DNA of 64,000 nucleotides from Opisthocomus hoazin (GCF_030867145.1 NC_134415.1:70957300-71021299), one strand, 5' to 3'; shown: positions 39,106-51,374, counted from the first letter of the stretch. Notes: generated by a model from the sequence alone, not told the origin. Numbers and translations are program-made.

Positions 39106-42100
39106 CTGCAAAAAGAAAAAAGCATATTTATCACTGCTTTTATCACTACAGTCTGGGTAGTAGTAAGAGATCCAAAATGCTAGGCTACTCAGACCAAAGA
39201 TTCACCTAGCCAAACAATCTGTTCCCAGGAGTAGAGTCACCAAGGGTAAAAGTCTAGGGAAGAGGTTAGAAATAAAGCAAATGCATACAGAAATACATCA
39301 TATCTGAAAGTATTTTTTTTAAATAAGAACATTCAAAACTAAGAATTTTGTAAAATAAAGGGCTTATTTTAAAAATGAACACTGAAAAACAGCAATAGCT
39401 CTCTCAAGCCCTCAACAGATTCCTTGAAGCTCCTACCCCGTTAGGCCTAGACAAACAGAAAAAAAAAAAAAAAAAAAAGATTTGCAATTATAAAGCTACT
39501 ATGCTCAATTTTGTTTGTAATGCCTTATTTCTTTCTATATAGAGAGTGCCCAGACCCTTGGAAGGACATTTTTTGGTTTGGAGTTTAAGTTGAAAAATGA
39601 ACTTCAAAGCCCAAGTGGGACCATTTAAGTGTTAACATTATTAAAATACAGGCAGTTTTTCCTTTCTTCTCATCTTAAAAAAAATAAATGGAGCACAAAA
39701 ATGTTCAAATAATGTTAAGATTGCAGTTAAAAAGAAATTACAAATGTATAAGTTTCCAACTGTAACATTAACTTGGCTACCCTACACATCCTGTATATAT
39801 TTCTGTTACTATAGTAATAGAAAGTATCAAACTAAACATTTCACCAGAGGGAAAAAAAATATTAAAGATAAACAGAAGCCACAAGACGCAAATATCAGAT
39901 AACGTTGAGTTTTGTTCTTCCAGTTTCCCCAGCAGCAGTAGGTGGGTGGTGGAACAGATAACAAATTAAAGAAATTGTTTCTTCATGAAACCTAGGTAAA
40001 GTAGACATACCCTAGCGAGTGAAATGAGCTAGAGAATACAAAAAGATTTCAGTCATACTTTGACACCACTCCGATTCTTTCTAGAGAGAGAAAGCTGCGT
40101 AACACCTTCCTCTTCCCCTTCTTTTGCACAAAACTTATTATGCTCTGTAATGCAGAGGATTCCTCCTTCACAGATATTCAGATAGTAATTTATTACGCTG
40201 ACCTACCCATACAGCAACCCACAGTTTAATCGTCCCTTAGTCTTTCTCTTGCCAACAATGTCACACAAAGTATGTGTTTGTTCAAGTAGTATCCACACAA
40301 CGCTGCAAGGATCCACTTAAAACACCCTTCAGACTAAGCAGGTAAGAACTGGAGGTGTAAGTAAGATACTTGAACCTCTTTGAACTTTTTCTCACTTGTT
40401 CCATAAAGCTTCATTTATGTTACTGAAGCTAAGACTGCATGCTTCCTTGATGTAGTATCATCTGAAATAAAGATCCTCCAACTCTGGAATTTGCTCCTGT
40501 TCCCTGGGCTTTCAGCCCATCGACGCTTGCTGGTAGACTACTGTGTAGACTTACCCACATATTGAAACTATGAATTTAAACGCAGAATAATCAAGTAAAA
40601 ATAGAGCTATATTTAATAGGGCAAGGAGAGTTACTTTGATGTCTTGGTGACAGTGAATTATGCCAACGATGGATAAAAGAACATTACATTTCTGCAGGTT
40701 TTGGATTATAAATAAAAATATATTAACACTAACACAGAAAACTTTTGTATACGCTGTCATAATACATTTCACATTAAACAAAAAAAAAATCTTAAAAATG
40801 CATTATTACCTTTGCTGCAGCTATAGTGTGCTCAGGTTTAATTATTTTACTTTTGTTCTCAAAAGCATTTGTCCTGGCTTCTTCTGCTAGTCGATGGAGA
40901 AACAGTAAGAAGTTCAAATGCACCTTTAAAAGAGGGAAGAAAAAAAAAAATCAAGAAGGATTCAAACTATTTAAGCACCATTTGTATTTTTTTAGAGATT
41001 CATTGTTTGAGACAGAGGATTCACATATCAGGCTGCTAAGAAATTCCTGAAAGGTGTCCTCAGGAAAACAAAGTAGCACTCAGTTCAAGTCTTAATAAAT
41101 TCCCAAGACACTCCTTACTGCAAGACTCTAGTAAATATAGTTCAAATATACTACAGTTAAATTGTAAAAATGCTCTAGAAATGATCATACGAACAACAAC
41201 TGATGTAACAGAAACTAAATCTGATCTTTATTCACTCCAACTTGCACTAAAAATTACCAGCCAAAAGCACCCCTGTGTAATAAGGGACCTATAATACAAA
41301 CCTCCAGCATTATACAGGAATTATGTGAACTATTTTAATAGTCCAACCTGAAAACTGGTAATTGCACCTTTTGTAAACTAAACTTTCAAACAATATTAAC
41401 TTTGTAAAGTGTACAAAAATACTTTTTTCAATCAAGAGCTCAGAAAAATATTACTAAAATATATGAAAATTTTATTTATATGAATTAGGTGATATACTTC
41501 CTCTGTCATACCTGATCTGCAAAGCCTAGGAAGATATAACAAGGCAGTTACAAGTCAGAGTTTATACAAAATACTTTGGCAGTGGGTTTGCAGCACAAAA
41601 ATCTGTCAGAGGACAGGCATTTCAGTGTTCATATGACAAGAAATTTAGCATTTTTTTAATCTCCTGAACTAAATGAAGACAGTGTGTAATAGATAAATTT
41701 ACATAATACTTGGAAGCATCTGCTACACAAAAAGTAGATGTTCTTGCAGGTTTATTTAACAAAACATCAAAGCTGTTTTTAAACTAGTCTTCAGTTACTC
41801 AGAAATCAACTCCAAAAGAATCAAGCAGTGGCACTAAAAAAGTGCTGAACGTTAGAACTCTCATTATTAGACTTATCAACACCGAGGTTAGATTTCTGGA
41901 AACAACCTGGGGGAGAAGAGGGAAGCACAACAAAAGCTTCCAGATTTGCATGTCCTCCTGCCAAGACCTAAAGGTAAAAGCGTTAATTTTAAAACTACCT
42001 TTAAAAACTGCATCTTCTCTCAGAATCACTGGACCTTTATTTTCCTATTTTCAAGGCAAATTGCTGCATGTTGAGAAGCTTCCCCTGAACTCATATAGAT

Positions 42101-45100
42101 TTAAACATAGTCACATAACTAAAATTAGAGCATTCCACAAGAGAGCACACGTTAATAAATATTCCAGATTATTCAAGGCAATTGAGAAAGGCTAATGAAA
42201 GGCAGAATGACTAAATACCATGAACGTGACAGTTACCGACAGGTACCTCAGTGATACCACATTTGTTTAAAGATACTGCTTTACTACATATTATTGTCCC
42301 TCTTTATAAAATTTAAAAACAGTTTTGAACTACTCACGAAAACCGCCTTGCACAATAGAATGCTTATTTCCCATAAAAGAAAGGTTGTTAAGTTTTAAGA
42401 ATTTAACTTCCACACACCTGTTCAACAGGACTAATGAATAGTAGGGACAAGGTCTGTAATTTTGTTTAACTGCCATAGCTTAAGAACAATTTATTAGACT
42501 GATATTTTGCCTGCAGTGTACGCCTATTCATAATTCTAGGCTCATAGGGAAGACAAAAGGGCTCATTCAATGCAATACTTTAAGCTTTTTCTGCAATGTA
42601 AATACAAGCCTGCCCTTCCAGCATAAAACAAGTAGCTAAGTTCCTGCTTTTTCTATATAATTTCAAGCTAGAACAAAGTTTGCAGCTTTAGCTTCTCAGA
42701 CCATTGGGTGGGGAATATCTGAACCTCAGTAACAAAATCTTTACCTCTTGATTTCAAAAAGGTAAATAAACAACTTCTAAGAGCACTGGAAAAAAAAAAA
42801 ACTTACATACTACTCCTAGCTCTTCATTGAAAGATATTATCATACTCCTTCAAAAAAAAATGGCTTCTTGAGAAAGTTTGATGAAATTTGTTAGCTAGAC
42901 TGTGCACAGAGAAAGATATTAACACTTAGGTTCTGACAAAGCTTCAAATCTCAAAAACAGACTTGATCAAAAGAATCTGAAAAGCGAAGAAGAAACACCA
43001 TTCAGGTATTTAACAAAATTGTCTGAATTCTTATGTCTTTAAAACTTGTTAGTAACGATCATGTAAGACAACACTGGTTTATCAAGGAAAAATAATTGCT
43101 GAAGAGTCAGGAAAAGGAAAACAATCTGATTATGCCATAAGCCAGGTACGCAGACCTCCTCACTGGACTGGCCAAGTACCACAGTAGATTCAAACATGAA
43201 GCGTGAATCATTCGGGAAGATAAGCCCAGAAACTGAACTAGCCAACTCTCCTATTTCCCTGAAGAAGACATAAGTATTCTGCTCAAAATGTATTTGCTTT
43301 CATCTTGTTAAGACAGCTACTATATAAATTTCTGAAGTATGGAATCTAACCACTCCTACAAGGTTTATAGGGAATAACAGAGACCCTAAAAAACACACTT
43401 TCAAAACTTGTTACTTGTCTATCTACTGGACTGAACACCACTCCCCTATCTTTTTTTAAAAAAATCAACACAGCTGGAGTTTTGCTTATTTATTCACAGA
43501 TACGAAGAGCTAAAGAGCTGTTAGCCTCATGCCTAGTTGAACATCACTACCCCACACATTCCTGTTCAAAGGTAAAATAAAAAAGCCAAGTGTCCTAATA
43601 TTAAAGGCCATTTAATTTGACATCACCAGAAGGAATAATCTAAGCTTCCACCACATTATTAAAATTCATTCTCATATCATCCTTTGTGTTGGAATGAGTA
43701 TTTGCATAGCCATATTTTAAGCCAGATCAGCTTGTTGCTGTTCGTCAGTTTCAGGCAATTCAATTCACTACTTGTCTTTGCAGCCCACAGAACATTAGTG
43801 CCAGGACAAGGAAGAGATGGGAACCAACGGCCAAGATTTGGAGGGATGTCCCACTTACCCCTTTTTAGACAGCTACACTACCTTGAAGCCAAATTAACAT
43901 GACCATGGAAACAAAGACCAACTATTACTAATGACTACAAAAAAATTTATTAGTGATTGTGCAAGTTTGATTAGTTGACTACTGCATTACACTGAGTAAA
44001 TATTCAGTGGGCCTGAGCATGAGTAGCAAGGGGCCAGGTCCTTAGTCCATAAAATACTCCAAAGATAGCAAAAGTGGTAGGAAGAGATATTATTTTTATT
44101 AGTCCAATTAGAAAAACATGTACTGTTTACATTCAAATCCTCTCATGCAACTACCATATTCATTCATATTATTCATTACTTTTTTTAAAATTTTGTATAT
44201 TTACATTTAGCTTCATATACCCAGATATCAACCTTCAAGGTGCTGCAGGACACAACTTTTATACATATATGAAACATGGACTTACAATTAAAGACAAGGA
44301 CCATACAAGCATAGAGTATGCATTAGTGCTCTGAGAATCACATGCATTTGAAAACAAGTGGGCATGATAGTCAAGGAAGTTAAGCCTACTAAGCCACTTC
44401 AAAGAATATTTTTTTATCCCTAATTTTTTTTTTTCAATATGTCAGCTGCCACAAGCTCTCCTGAGGTCAGGTTTCCTTGTTGTAGTCAAGTAATTCATTG
44501 GTGAGACAAACCCTTCCTGTGCCACAAATCCCTTACTGCAGGTCATAACGAATCCAAATTTATTTGCCTTAGTTTTCTGAAACTTGTTCAGTATAGCTCT
44601 GTTATCCCTACACCTTTACGGCAGGTGTTTTTAAACCACGATCAGGACCCCAACACCTTATTCTCCTCATTAGATTACTAACAAGACTTGCTGTTTCTTA
44701 GTTTTGGACGGAGATTACTTAGATGGCCTTCTAGAAAAATACAATCATTCGAGATGCCTTAATAGCTTAGCAACTCATTAATCACAATTCATCTGACCGA
44801 TACCCTTATACCCAAATTGCTCTATGTACATAACGAACATCTGCATGTTGCAGCCACATAATCCAAATTCCCATTTCTCTTACATCACTCTGAACAGCAG
44901 TGTGTACATGTAGAGTGACACAATATTTACGCATCAGCCCCTTCCTGAATCCCCAAATTCAATGGCAGAAACCTACAAGACAGGAGGCACCAGCAAAGCA
45001 GAAAGCTTCTGTCACCACTTATTAGTATTTTATCAGGCTAACCAGTCGTCCATCTCCCCGCAGGTCCCTGTAGAAACACAATTAGCAGTAACTTGACATC

Positions 45101-45568
45101 CCATTACGCCCGGCAACTCCACCCTGCTCCGGTGCGCACAGTCCATCGGTCCCTGCCTTTCAAGCGATAAAACATTTAGAGACTAATTGTCCCTGCTGAG
45201 TGACACCCGCGCCCGGGCCACCAGGAACAGCCGCAGCTGCCCGCCACGGCCGCTCCCGACCCCAGGCTCCCCGGGGCAGAACCCGCGGAGCTGGAGGCCT
45301 CAGCCCCCGAGCTCCCCGCGCCTCCCGAGCGCCTGAGGCCCGGACCCGGCTGCCGGGAGCCGCCGCCCCGCGCCCGGAGCAGGCAGGCTGGCGGCCGCTG
45401 GGGCCAGCGCCGAGGGGCGGAGCGGCCCGCACCCGCCGGCAGGCCGCAGGCCGGGCGCCCGCCCCCCTCCGCCCTCACCAGCAGGTCGGCGTTGGCCGCC
45501 AGCCGCAGCTGAGGCTTGTGCTTCTTCAGTATCCTCCGCAAGGTGCTGCGGGGCGCCGTGCGCCTCAT
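39079..45568 (-). CDS. CENPW: CENPW, centromere protein W (three exons, 76 aa)
   Basis: CENP-W is a small histone-fold protein. It pairs with CENP-T and, with CENP-S and CENP-X, forms a nucleosome-like, DNA-binding part of the inner kinetochore (CCAN), acting in the nucleus at centromeres. The coding sequence is 45568-45479, 40923-40810 and 39105-39079, giving 30 + 38 + 8 residues and a TAG stop. The N-terminus is basic (MRRTAPRSTLRRILKKHKPQ). The helix-rich core includes LLVHLNFLLFLHRLAEEART, then KIIKPEHTIAAAK, and the end VILKKSRG is the same as I recall for human CENPW. All introns are GT/AG, phase 0, with good pyrimidine tracts. The start is the ATG at 45568-45566 (A at -3). It gives the 76-residue form I recall for chicken, about 12 residues shorter at the N-terminus than human. 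There is no stop, frameshift or missing core residue, so the gene looks functional. Confidence 0.96.
39106..40809 (-). other. CENPW: CENPW intron 2
   Basis: A 1704-base phase 0 intron with GTAATA donor and TTGCAG acceptor. It is AT-rich and holds a run of 20 A on the plus strand at 39459-39478. I see no exon, RNA gene or named repeat inside. Confidence 0.9.
39459..39478. repeat. A20 homopolymer
   Basis: Twenty A on the plus strand inside CENPW intron 2, preceded by 'gacaaacag'. No retroposed body is recognisable in front of it, so it is recorded only as a homopolymer. Confidence 0.85.
40810..40923 (-). CDS. CENPW: CENPW coding exon 2 (histone-fold core)
   Basis: The 114-base exon encodes residues 31-68, from VHLNFLLFLH to HTIAAAK. 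The acceptor is a long T/C tract followed by 'ttttaaag', with AG at 40925-40924. The donor is AAG followed by GTAATA at 40809-40804. The plus strand has an unrelated open frame over the same bases, which is a shadow. Confidence 0.97.
40924..45478 (-). other. CENPW: CENPW intron 1
   Basis: A 4555-base phase 0 intron with GTGAGG donor and 'cttttaaag' acceptor. The first few hundred bases on the donor side are still CpG island, and the rest is AT-rich. An open frame of 117 codons at 41842-42195 on the plus strand has no recognisable domain and is probably chance. No named repeat is seen. Confidence 0.9.
45479..45568 (-). CDS. CENPW: CENPW coding exon 1
   Basis: Ninety bases encode residues 1-30, from the ATG to ...LAANADLL, and end in CTG followed by the donor GTGAGG at 45478-45473. 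The exon sits inside the CpG island. The reading frame also stays open upstream and into intron 1, but only because the island is GC-rich. Confidence 0.95.
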
Positions 45569-45645
45569 CCTCCTCCTCCTCCTCGCCGCCCTCCCGTTGC
45601 CGCCGGGAGCGGGCCCTACGGCTCCCACCCCACCGCCCGCCGCCG

Positions 45646-45701
45646 TTCGAATCCGCCGCCCAAGCGCAGGCGCGCGCTCGCCGTGACGCACTTCCCAACG
45701 G
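45646..45701 (-). promoter_or_regulatory. CENPW: Candidate cell-cycle and ETS/CRE site cluster in the CENPW proximal promoter
   Basis: Between about 78 and 133 bases upstream of the ATG are three features. TTCGAA fits the CHR consensus TTYGAA of cell-cycle genes bound by DREAM/MuvB. The minus strand reads GGAAGTGCGTCA, joining an ETS core to an ATF-like half site. YAACGG is a Myb-type core. CENPW is a proliferation gene, so G2/M control would make sense. This is motif inference only. Confidence 0.4.
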
Positions 45702-45802
45702 CCGAGGCGCGGCGGCGGCACCGCCCCCGGGGAGCGCGGCCCCGACGGGAGGCGTCCCCGTCCCGCCCGGCCCGGCCCCGCTGCCGCCGGCGGCGCTGAA
45801 GC

Positions 45803-45816
45803 GTTTCCCTGGAAAC
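45803..45816. promoter_or_regulatory. 14-bp palindrome in the CpG island
   Basis: GTTTCC and GGAAAC arms around CT form a nearly perfect palindrome, the only AT-containing symmetric element in its GC-rich surroundings. It contains a TTC-N4-GAA core like some STAT sites. Its function is unknown. Confidence 0.35.
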
Positions 45817-46130
45817 CGCGTGAAGGCGCCGCGGAGAAGGGAGAGCGGTGCGGGGCCTCTGCCCCGAGCGGCCCGGCTGCCGCCGAGGAGGGGCCGGGGG
45901 AAAGCGGGTGCTGTCCTGCCTGCGCCTCCGCGCCCTTCCCCGGGCACCGCCCGGCCTGGCCCCGGCCCCGACAGACGGGGGCTGTCACGTCCCCGCGACG
46001 CGATGTCGCAGCCCCGCGGGCGGGGGTTGGGGGGTGAGAAGAGCTCCCGGGCCGGTGCTCGCTTGGCCGACGGGCCTCAGGCGGGCGCTGCGGCAGCCCG
46101 TGCCCTCGCCAGCAGCCGCCTGTGAGAGCC

Positions 46131-48555
46131 CTTCTCTCGCAAGCCGAGACTTGGGCTCAGCTCTGGCTTCAGCGCCTTACCCAGACCTCCACCCAGGCCT
46201 TTTTCAATCGACAGGAGAGAAGGTGGACGTGGTGGTTTCCCGGCTGCCTTCAAACCTGGTCTCCAAACCTGGTTTCACAAAACGGAGGGAACGTGGCAGT
46301 GGCACGGTGCTGCCTGAACGAGCCTCAGGCCAAGACCTGTGGGTTTGGAGTCAGCCGTCGTCTCCCAAGCGTGATAGAATTTATTTGCTGCCGAAGTCAA
46401 GGGGGTTGTACAACACGCCTGTTCTCTCCTCTGTTGCCTGGCGTGACCCTGCTGGGCGGTGGGACACCAAATGGCCTAGTCTGGGTGAACGGCAGGACTG
46501 GGAGCCTAATTAGCACCATAAACCTGCGCTGAAATGAGCCCGGAGTGACAGTTATGTTCTGCACATAAAGCCGGGTAAAATACTGCGTTAGTACAAGCAT
46601 GGCCTTGACTTAATTGTCCGCAGAAACACTCGTTCCGACCTCGGCCACCTCTGTAAAGTGTCACCCTTTCTCTAGTGTCTGTCCCTACACTTCTGTTTTG
46701 GCTGATGGATGCTGCTGACTGAAATACAGGTTTCCCTGCAGAGGGGCCCCTGTAGCTTGGCATTCTCAGTGTATTTGGACTGTGTGTAGTTGAAGAAGGG
46801 GTCAGGATTTCATACTGAGGTATGGAGTTTTTCGGCATATTTATTAGTTTTTTGTTTTCTTTGGCCTATGGGATGTTTTAAAATTTAAATGTTAAATCAT
46901 TAAGATAAATACATTGTCTTTATTTTAATATATTGAAAATTGTCAGCACCCAGATATGAATCAGTTTTATTGAAGTATGTTCTTAAATCTGTAAGATTTG
47001 GTATTTTAGTTAATTTTGCGATACGCACAAAATGTAGTCCAAGTAAAAGTATGCTGTCTGACAGCAGGAGAGAATTTAAGATTTGCTAGTTCTTCATACT
47101 CTCAAATATTTGAAAATCATGCTTTGGTCTTTCAGCTTTGACTGTCGCTTGCCATTAATCGTCAACAGCAATGCAGACCTTAAAATCGGGGTCTTAACAT
47201 TTTTTCTGAATGGATAAGCACACTAAAACATAGGGGTTTTTTCCCCGCAGTTTAATAATAATCACAGTTAATGGCTCAGCAGCACTGCTAGAAGTAAACA
47301 TTTGATTTTTCAGTTAACTAAATGGCTATGACTCAGGAGCTTCATAGGGTCATATACTGTAATGCTCATAATATACACATAGAAGCTTGCATTGGGATCA
47401 ACAATAATTCAGCATGTCAGCAGATTCAGAGCTACAGCTGGGATAAATCAGTAGCTCCGCTGGACCTTACTTGAGCTGAGAATTGGGCCTTGCAGTCTCA
47501 GACTGTGGGCAACTGGTGCGGGCAAGTGTTTTACGGACTGTATGAGTTGCGAAAATACCTCCACTGTAGGTCTAAAGCTGTTAAAATACATCACGCAAAT
47601 TTGAAACTGTGGTGATCTGCATAAAATGACAGATACTGAGACTCAAGACTGGTAACGATATTTTCAGTCATGTATTTTGCTATGTAATGACTGAATAATA
47701 AAATCTGCTATTAAGTCTAATACTATTAGACCTTTGTTGGCTCTGATAGTTTTATATTTCTAGTGGACTGTTTGTTTTTAGCCACAGAAAATAATAATTT
47801 AAAGTGCTGTCTCTAATCTACTTACTTACCACATTTTCTTTTTTTCTTATGTTTTAAAAAATCTATGATGTTAGTTACTACAAGCAATTGATAACAGAGG
47901 TCCAATGTAAATATGTTAAATAGTAGGTTCTCATTTACGGAGCGAACCTGAAGTTCAATAGCTAAAATTCTCCTTGAATATATATTTTACTCTCTTTATC
48001 AGGAAATATTTCTGTGAATATGATTTTTGAATAGTTTGAGTTTAATCCAGGAATATTGTAGAACAAGAAAAAATGTATTGCTATACATTATACCTTGCAA
48101 TGGACAAAAAATACAAGTTAATGACTAAATTTCATAAAAATCACAACTGTTTAAATGATTTAATTTGTATTAACACATAGATTAATGATTACAGTGATTC
48201 ATAGAAAACTTCAAACTCACATTTCTGATTTTGAACATGGCTGTTTTCCTTTTATCTTTCAGATAAAATCTGTAATGTTCTGATATAATGCCATTATGAA
48301 GTGTCATTTAAATAGCTAAAAGAATCATGCAAAATCTATTTTAAATTAATTCTTGAAATGTTGAAGTTGTCAGTTTTGTCATGCTCGTGCAGCCTTATAA
48401 AAAGTGCAGTTCTGTGCCTCACAGGAACAGTTTCATGTTTTGCCTGTTCAAAAACTGCAGCAGTTTTGCATCCATTTTCTACAAGCAGTTACCTTATTTT
48501 CAAGTAGTATTTCAAGAATTTTATATTTTTGACTTTTCAACTATTGAAGTTTTCA
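46131..48555. other. Flank upstream of CENPW, no gene recognised
   Basis: GC content falls steadily from the CpG island edge to AT-rich DNA by about 46830. Open frames reaching to 46513-46532 on the plus strand continue out of the island and could be part of a divergent non-coding transcript, but they show no domain or similarity I know. Beyond 46840 nothing is recognised. Confidence 0.5.
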
Positions 48556-48606
48556 AGGACTCGATGCTTTTAAAGGTCTTTTCCAACCTAAATGATTCTA
48601 TGAATA
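48556..48606 (+). mobile_element. Short CR1 LINE 3' tail
   Basis: The sequence 'ggactcgatgcttttaaagg' followed by 'tcttttccaacctaaatgat' and one 'gattctatga' octamer is the sense-strand end of a CR1 element. About 50 bases survive, indicating an extreme 5' truncation. Confidence 0.8.
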
Positions 48607-51374
48607 GTTCATTCTGTTTACTGGATGTGTGCTGTGGCTTCAGATGCAGCACAGCATCTTTCCCCTTTTCCAGCAATACTCAACTGTGTTTTACAACTAA
48701 ATACATCATCTGGTACCGATGATAAGAGCTAGAAAAATTCCACAATTAAAATGCCACTATCTAGGTCTGAATTCTTCAAGAAAGCAAACAGCCTTTACAG
48801 TGTTTTTGAACAAAGACAATTTCAGTGACATTATTTTGTCACTTCTGCTTCCAGATTATGTGGGTTTATTTAAAGCAGTTCCACACGTTTCAGTGACTAA
48901 AGAGAGGCCAAGCTTGGGGCCATCGCTGCTGAACTACAAACCAGTAAACATTTTGTTCATTTCTGTAAGGAAAGAGATGAATTTAAGAACTGGTTTTATC
49001 CACTCCTCTAATACGCTCGAAGTTGAAACAAGTGTAATATTTAGAAATTAAACTGAGAAGCAGTGTTTCCTTTCTGGCCTGAAACTTTTATAAACTCATC
49101 TTAGCTTGTTAAATTGGTGCTTTCAGCCTGTCCTTTGTAACTATTAGTTTAATTATTTTGTTTCAGGATTTTGACATTATCTTCAGTCAGACTCTTCATC
49201 AATTTGTAATTTTAGAGTCAACCTTTCCAAAGAATGCTGAAGAATTCCATATTAAATGTGTGATATCCTGAAATTAATAATCACATTTTATAGATTCTCG
49301 CTAAGCCAAAGGTCCCTTGGTTTCTTCTGTAGCCAGGCATAGACTGTTAAATATTTTCTGGTGCTAATCCACTTTCAGTGGTTGATGAAAGACTTCGAAA
49401 CTTGTCCTGAATACGAACGTCAAAGCCTAAAATCTTTTGATGTTTTCTTCAGTGCTGAATAGATATCTCTGAAACAGAACACAGCAATTCAGCAAAAGTA
49501 AACTCTTCTATAGTGTCATTGATAGGCTTGATCATAGTGGTTAGAGTACACAGACTGACTCTCGTATTACATCTGTATATTCCTTCTCTTGTATATAGGA
49601 TAATTCAGGTGTGGTTGAATACTTTTGTGGAGAAACAGGAAAAGAGGCAATACAAAGGAGCAAATTGTAAGTTTTCCTCTCCTCTGTGGAACTTAAGCAA
49701 ATCTCCTTCTTGAAAAAAGAAGGTGGAAATGGCAATTTTAACAAAAAATTTTTCTCTTGTGGCTGTCACTATTAATATAATGACAATAATTTAATTGCAA
49801 TAGTAAATACTAGAAGCTCAAAGATATGTTTGGAATTTGCCTTTTAATTTCATGAAGAGAGGAAGTCTCTAGGATCAATTATTTAAAAACTGGTTTTTTT
49901 GTTTAGCCATATTTCTGTCTGTTTTCAGGCCCAGTGTTGCACAGTGAAAAATAAGAAAGGCAAAACACTGTAAATTATATTTGAAATTCAGACTATTTGC
50001 TGATTTTAAGGTTTACAATTTAAGCTTCAGTTTTGTTTTTCAGGACATTCTGTATATCAGGCTGTGAAGAGCCTGCTGAAAGATAGTTGACTTCCTCAGG
50101 CCAGACACTGTCTGTCTATTGTAACTGTTGGTATTGCATTTATAAAGTAGTATTAAAAAAAATATATACATCACAGCTCAGCAGTCACTCTTACCTTCAT
50201 AGGTGTTCCTCATGCACTTGACATGCCATCAATTAAAAGTGTATCAGTTTCACTGCTTTTGAAGTAATTTAATGCAGGATCACATTGATATGTATGTCCA
50301 ATACTTTATTTAATTCTGTAAGAGAAAATTGTTTGTTTTAGGAGTTTCAAATGAAATCCATAAAGACTAATAAATAACACCAATAATAATTACTTCAGAT
50401 ACCCACTTTGTCTTCATTCAGGTAGCTTTCCTCATTACATTTTTACATTTTTACGTTATTTGCATTTTGGTCCCATATCTACTAGACCCATTCAATGCCA
50501 GTTCTACCTCCTTCCCCAAATTCCAGAAGGGATAATGTTATGCTCATGACTGCAAGGTGGACGGATCTTCTGGCACCTCTGGTCTGATCAGCTAATCCAG
50601 ACCTGCCAAAAAGACCAGTTTCTCTGAGAAACTGTCACAAACCTAAACATTATTCTGAAAAATACCTCTTGTCTGCCTTCCAGAAAATACATTTAAGCAC
50701 ATGTATTATAAACAGAGAAGAAAGGAGAGCGCAAAACTTAATGACATTCCCTGGGATCTTATGTTACCGAAAACTGGTCTGATTAGCATAACATGTTTAA
50801 CAGTGATGGCTACCAATAGAGAACTCAAATTAAGATTAACAGATGCGTACATATTACTCAGCTGCCAACTTTTTAATTATATTTATCAGAGAGAGTAGCT
50901 CAGAGGTGTTGACCACAGGAAGGCCTGAGCCTAATGGTTTTGCTTCCCTTTGTTTTTCACGTGAAGGGTAGCCACACCTTTTAGTCCCACTAGAAGAGAC
51001 ATTAACTTGCATCTTCCACAAGGACTGCTTTTTCGCCATTGACTTATTCTTCGATCAGAAATAAACCCCTAGAAGTAAGATACACAACAGTATTTTTCCT
51101 ACTTCTTTGTTGATTTCGTTCAGGTTATGTCAGCTCTCAAATGCGAAATGATGTGCTGCAGAATGGCCTGCTTGGCTATGTAGCTTTCCACTGGTTTTCT
51201 GGCCGTGGCTGCAGAGGAAAATGGGTGATCCTTGAAGCAAAAAAAATAGCCTCTTGCTGGTGCTTGTGATTGTCACTAATCCTCAGCTTTCCTAAAGCAG
51301 TGGAGGAAGCGGTCATGAGGTCACTGTAATGAAAAATGCCCACTTCTTGCCTGGTGCTGCCTGCATGCCCTGTA
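48607..51374. other. Gene-free intergenic stretch
   Basis: No exon or named repeat is seen. The 110- and 113-codon frames at 48381-49051 carry no domain and partly overlap the CR1 tail. Confidence 0.5.

Larger units (their letters stand above)
45100..46130. promoter_or_regulatory. CENPW: CpG island promoter of CENPW, possibly bidirectional
   Basis: About 1 kb of very GC- and CpG-rich sequence in an AT-rich setting, spanning CENPW exon 1 and extending about 560 bases upstream of its ATG. No TATA box is seen. CpG-island promoters commonly start at several sites and fire in both directions. Upstream of the ATG are a TTCGAA (CHR-like) site at 45646-45651, a joined ATF/CRE-like and ETS-like sequence at 45684-45695, and a CAACGG Myb-type site at 45696-45701. 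The site functions are inferred from motif shape, not measured. Confidence 0.88.

Noticed and set aside
39459..39478. A20 run as the tail of a retroposed gene copy
   Set aside because: No gene-like sequence, LINE body or target duplication was recognised in front of it.
40826..41050. 74-codon plus-strand open frame
   Set aside because: It is the antisense shadow of CENPW exon 2 and its acceptor tract.
41842..42195. 117-codon plus-strand open frame inside CENPW intron 1
   Set aside because: It has no recognisable domain, AT-rich chance composition, and no splice or promoter context that supports it.
45641..45660. TTCGAATC resembling a tRNA T-loop
   Set aside because: The flanking bases do not pair into a 5-bp T stem on either strand, and no A box or acceptor stem is present. 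It is better explained as a CHR-like TTCGAA promoter site.
45176..45988. 270-codon minus-strand open frame through the CpG island as a gene of its own
   Set aside because: Only the 30 codons at 45568-45479 match a known protein (CENPW), and a good splice donor follows them. The rest is R/A/G/P-rich translation of CpG island with overlapping open frames on both strands.
45200..46513. Plus-strand open frames of about 200 codons in the CpG island
   Set aside because: They have the same low-complexity composition, no domain, and several overlapping frames are open at once, as expected from GC richness and few stop codons.
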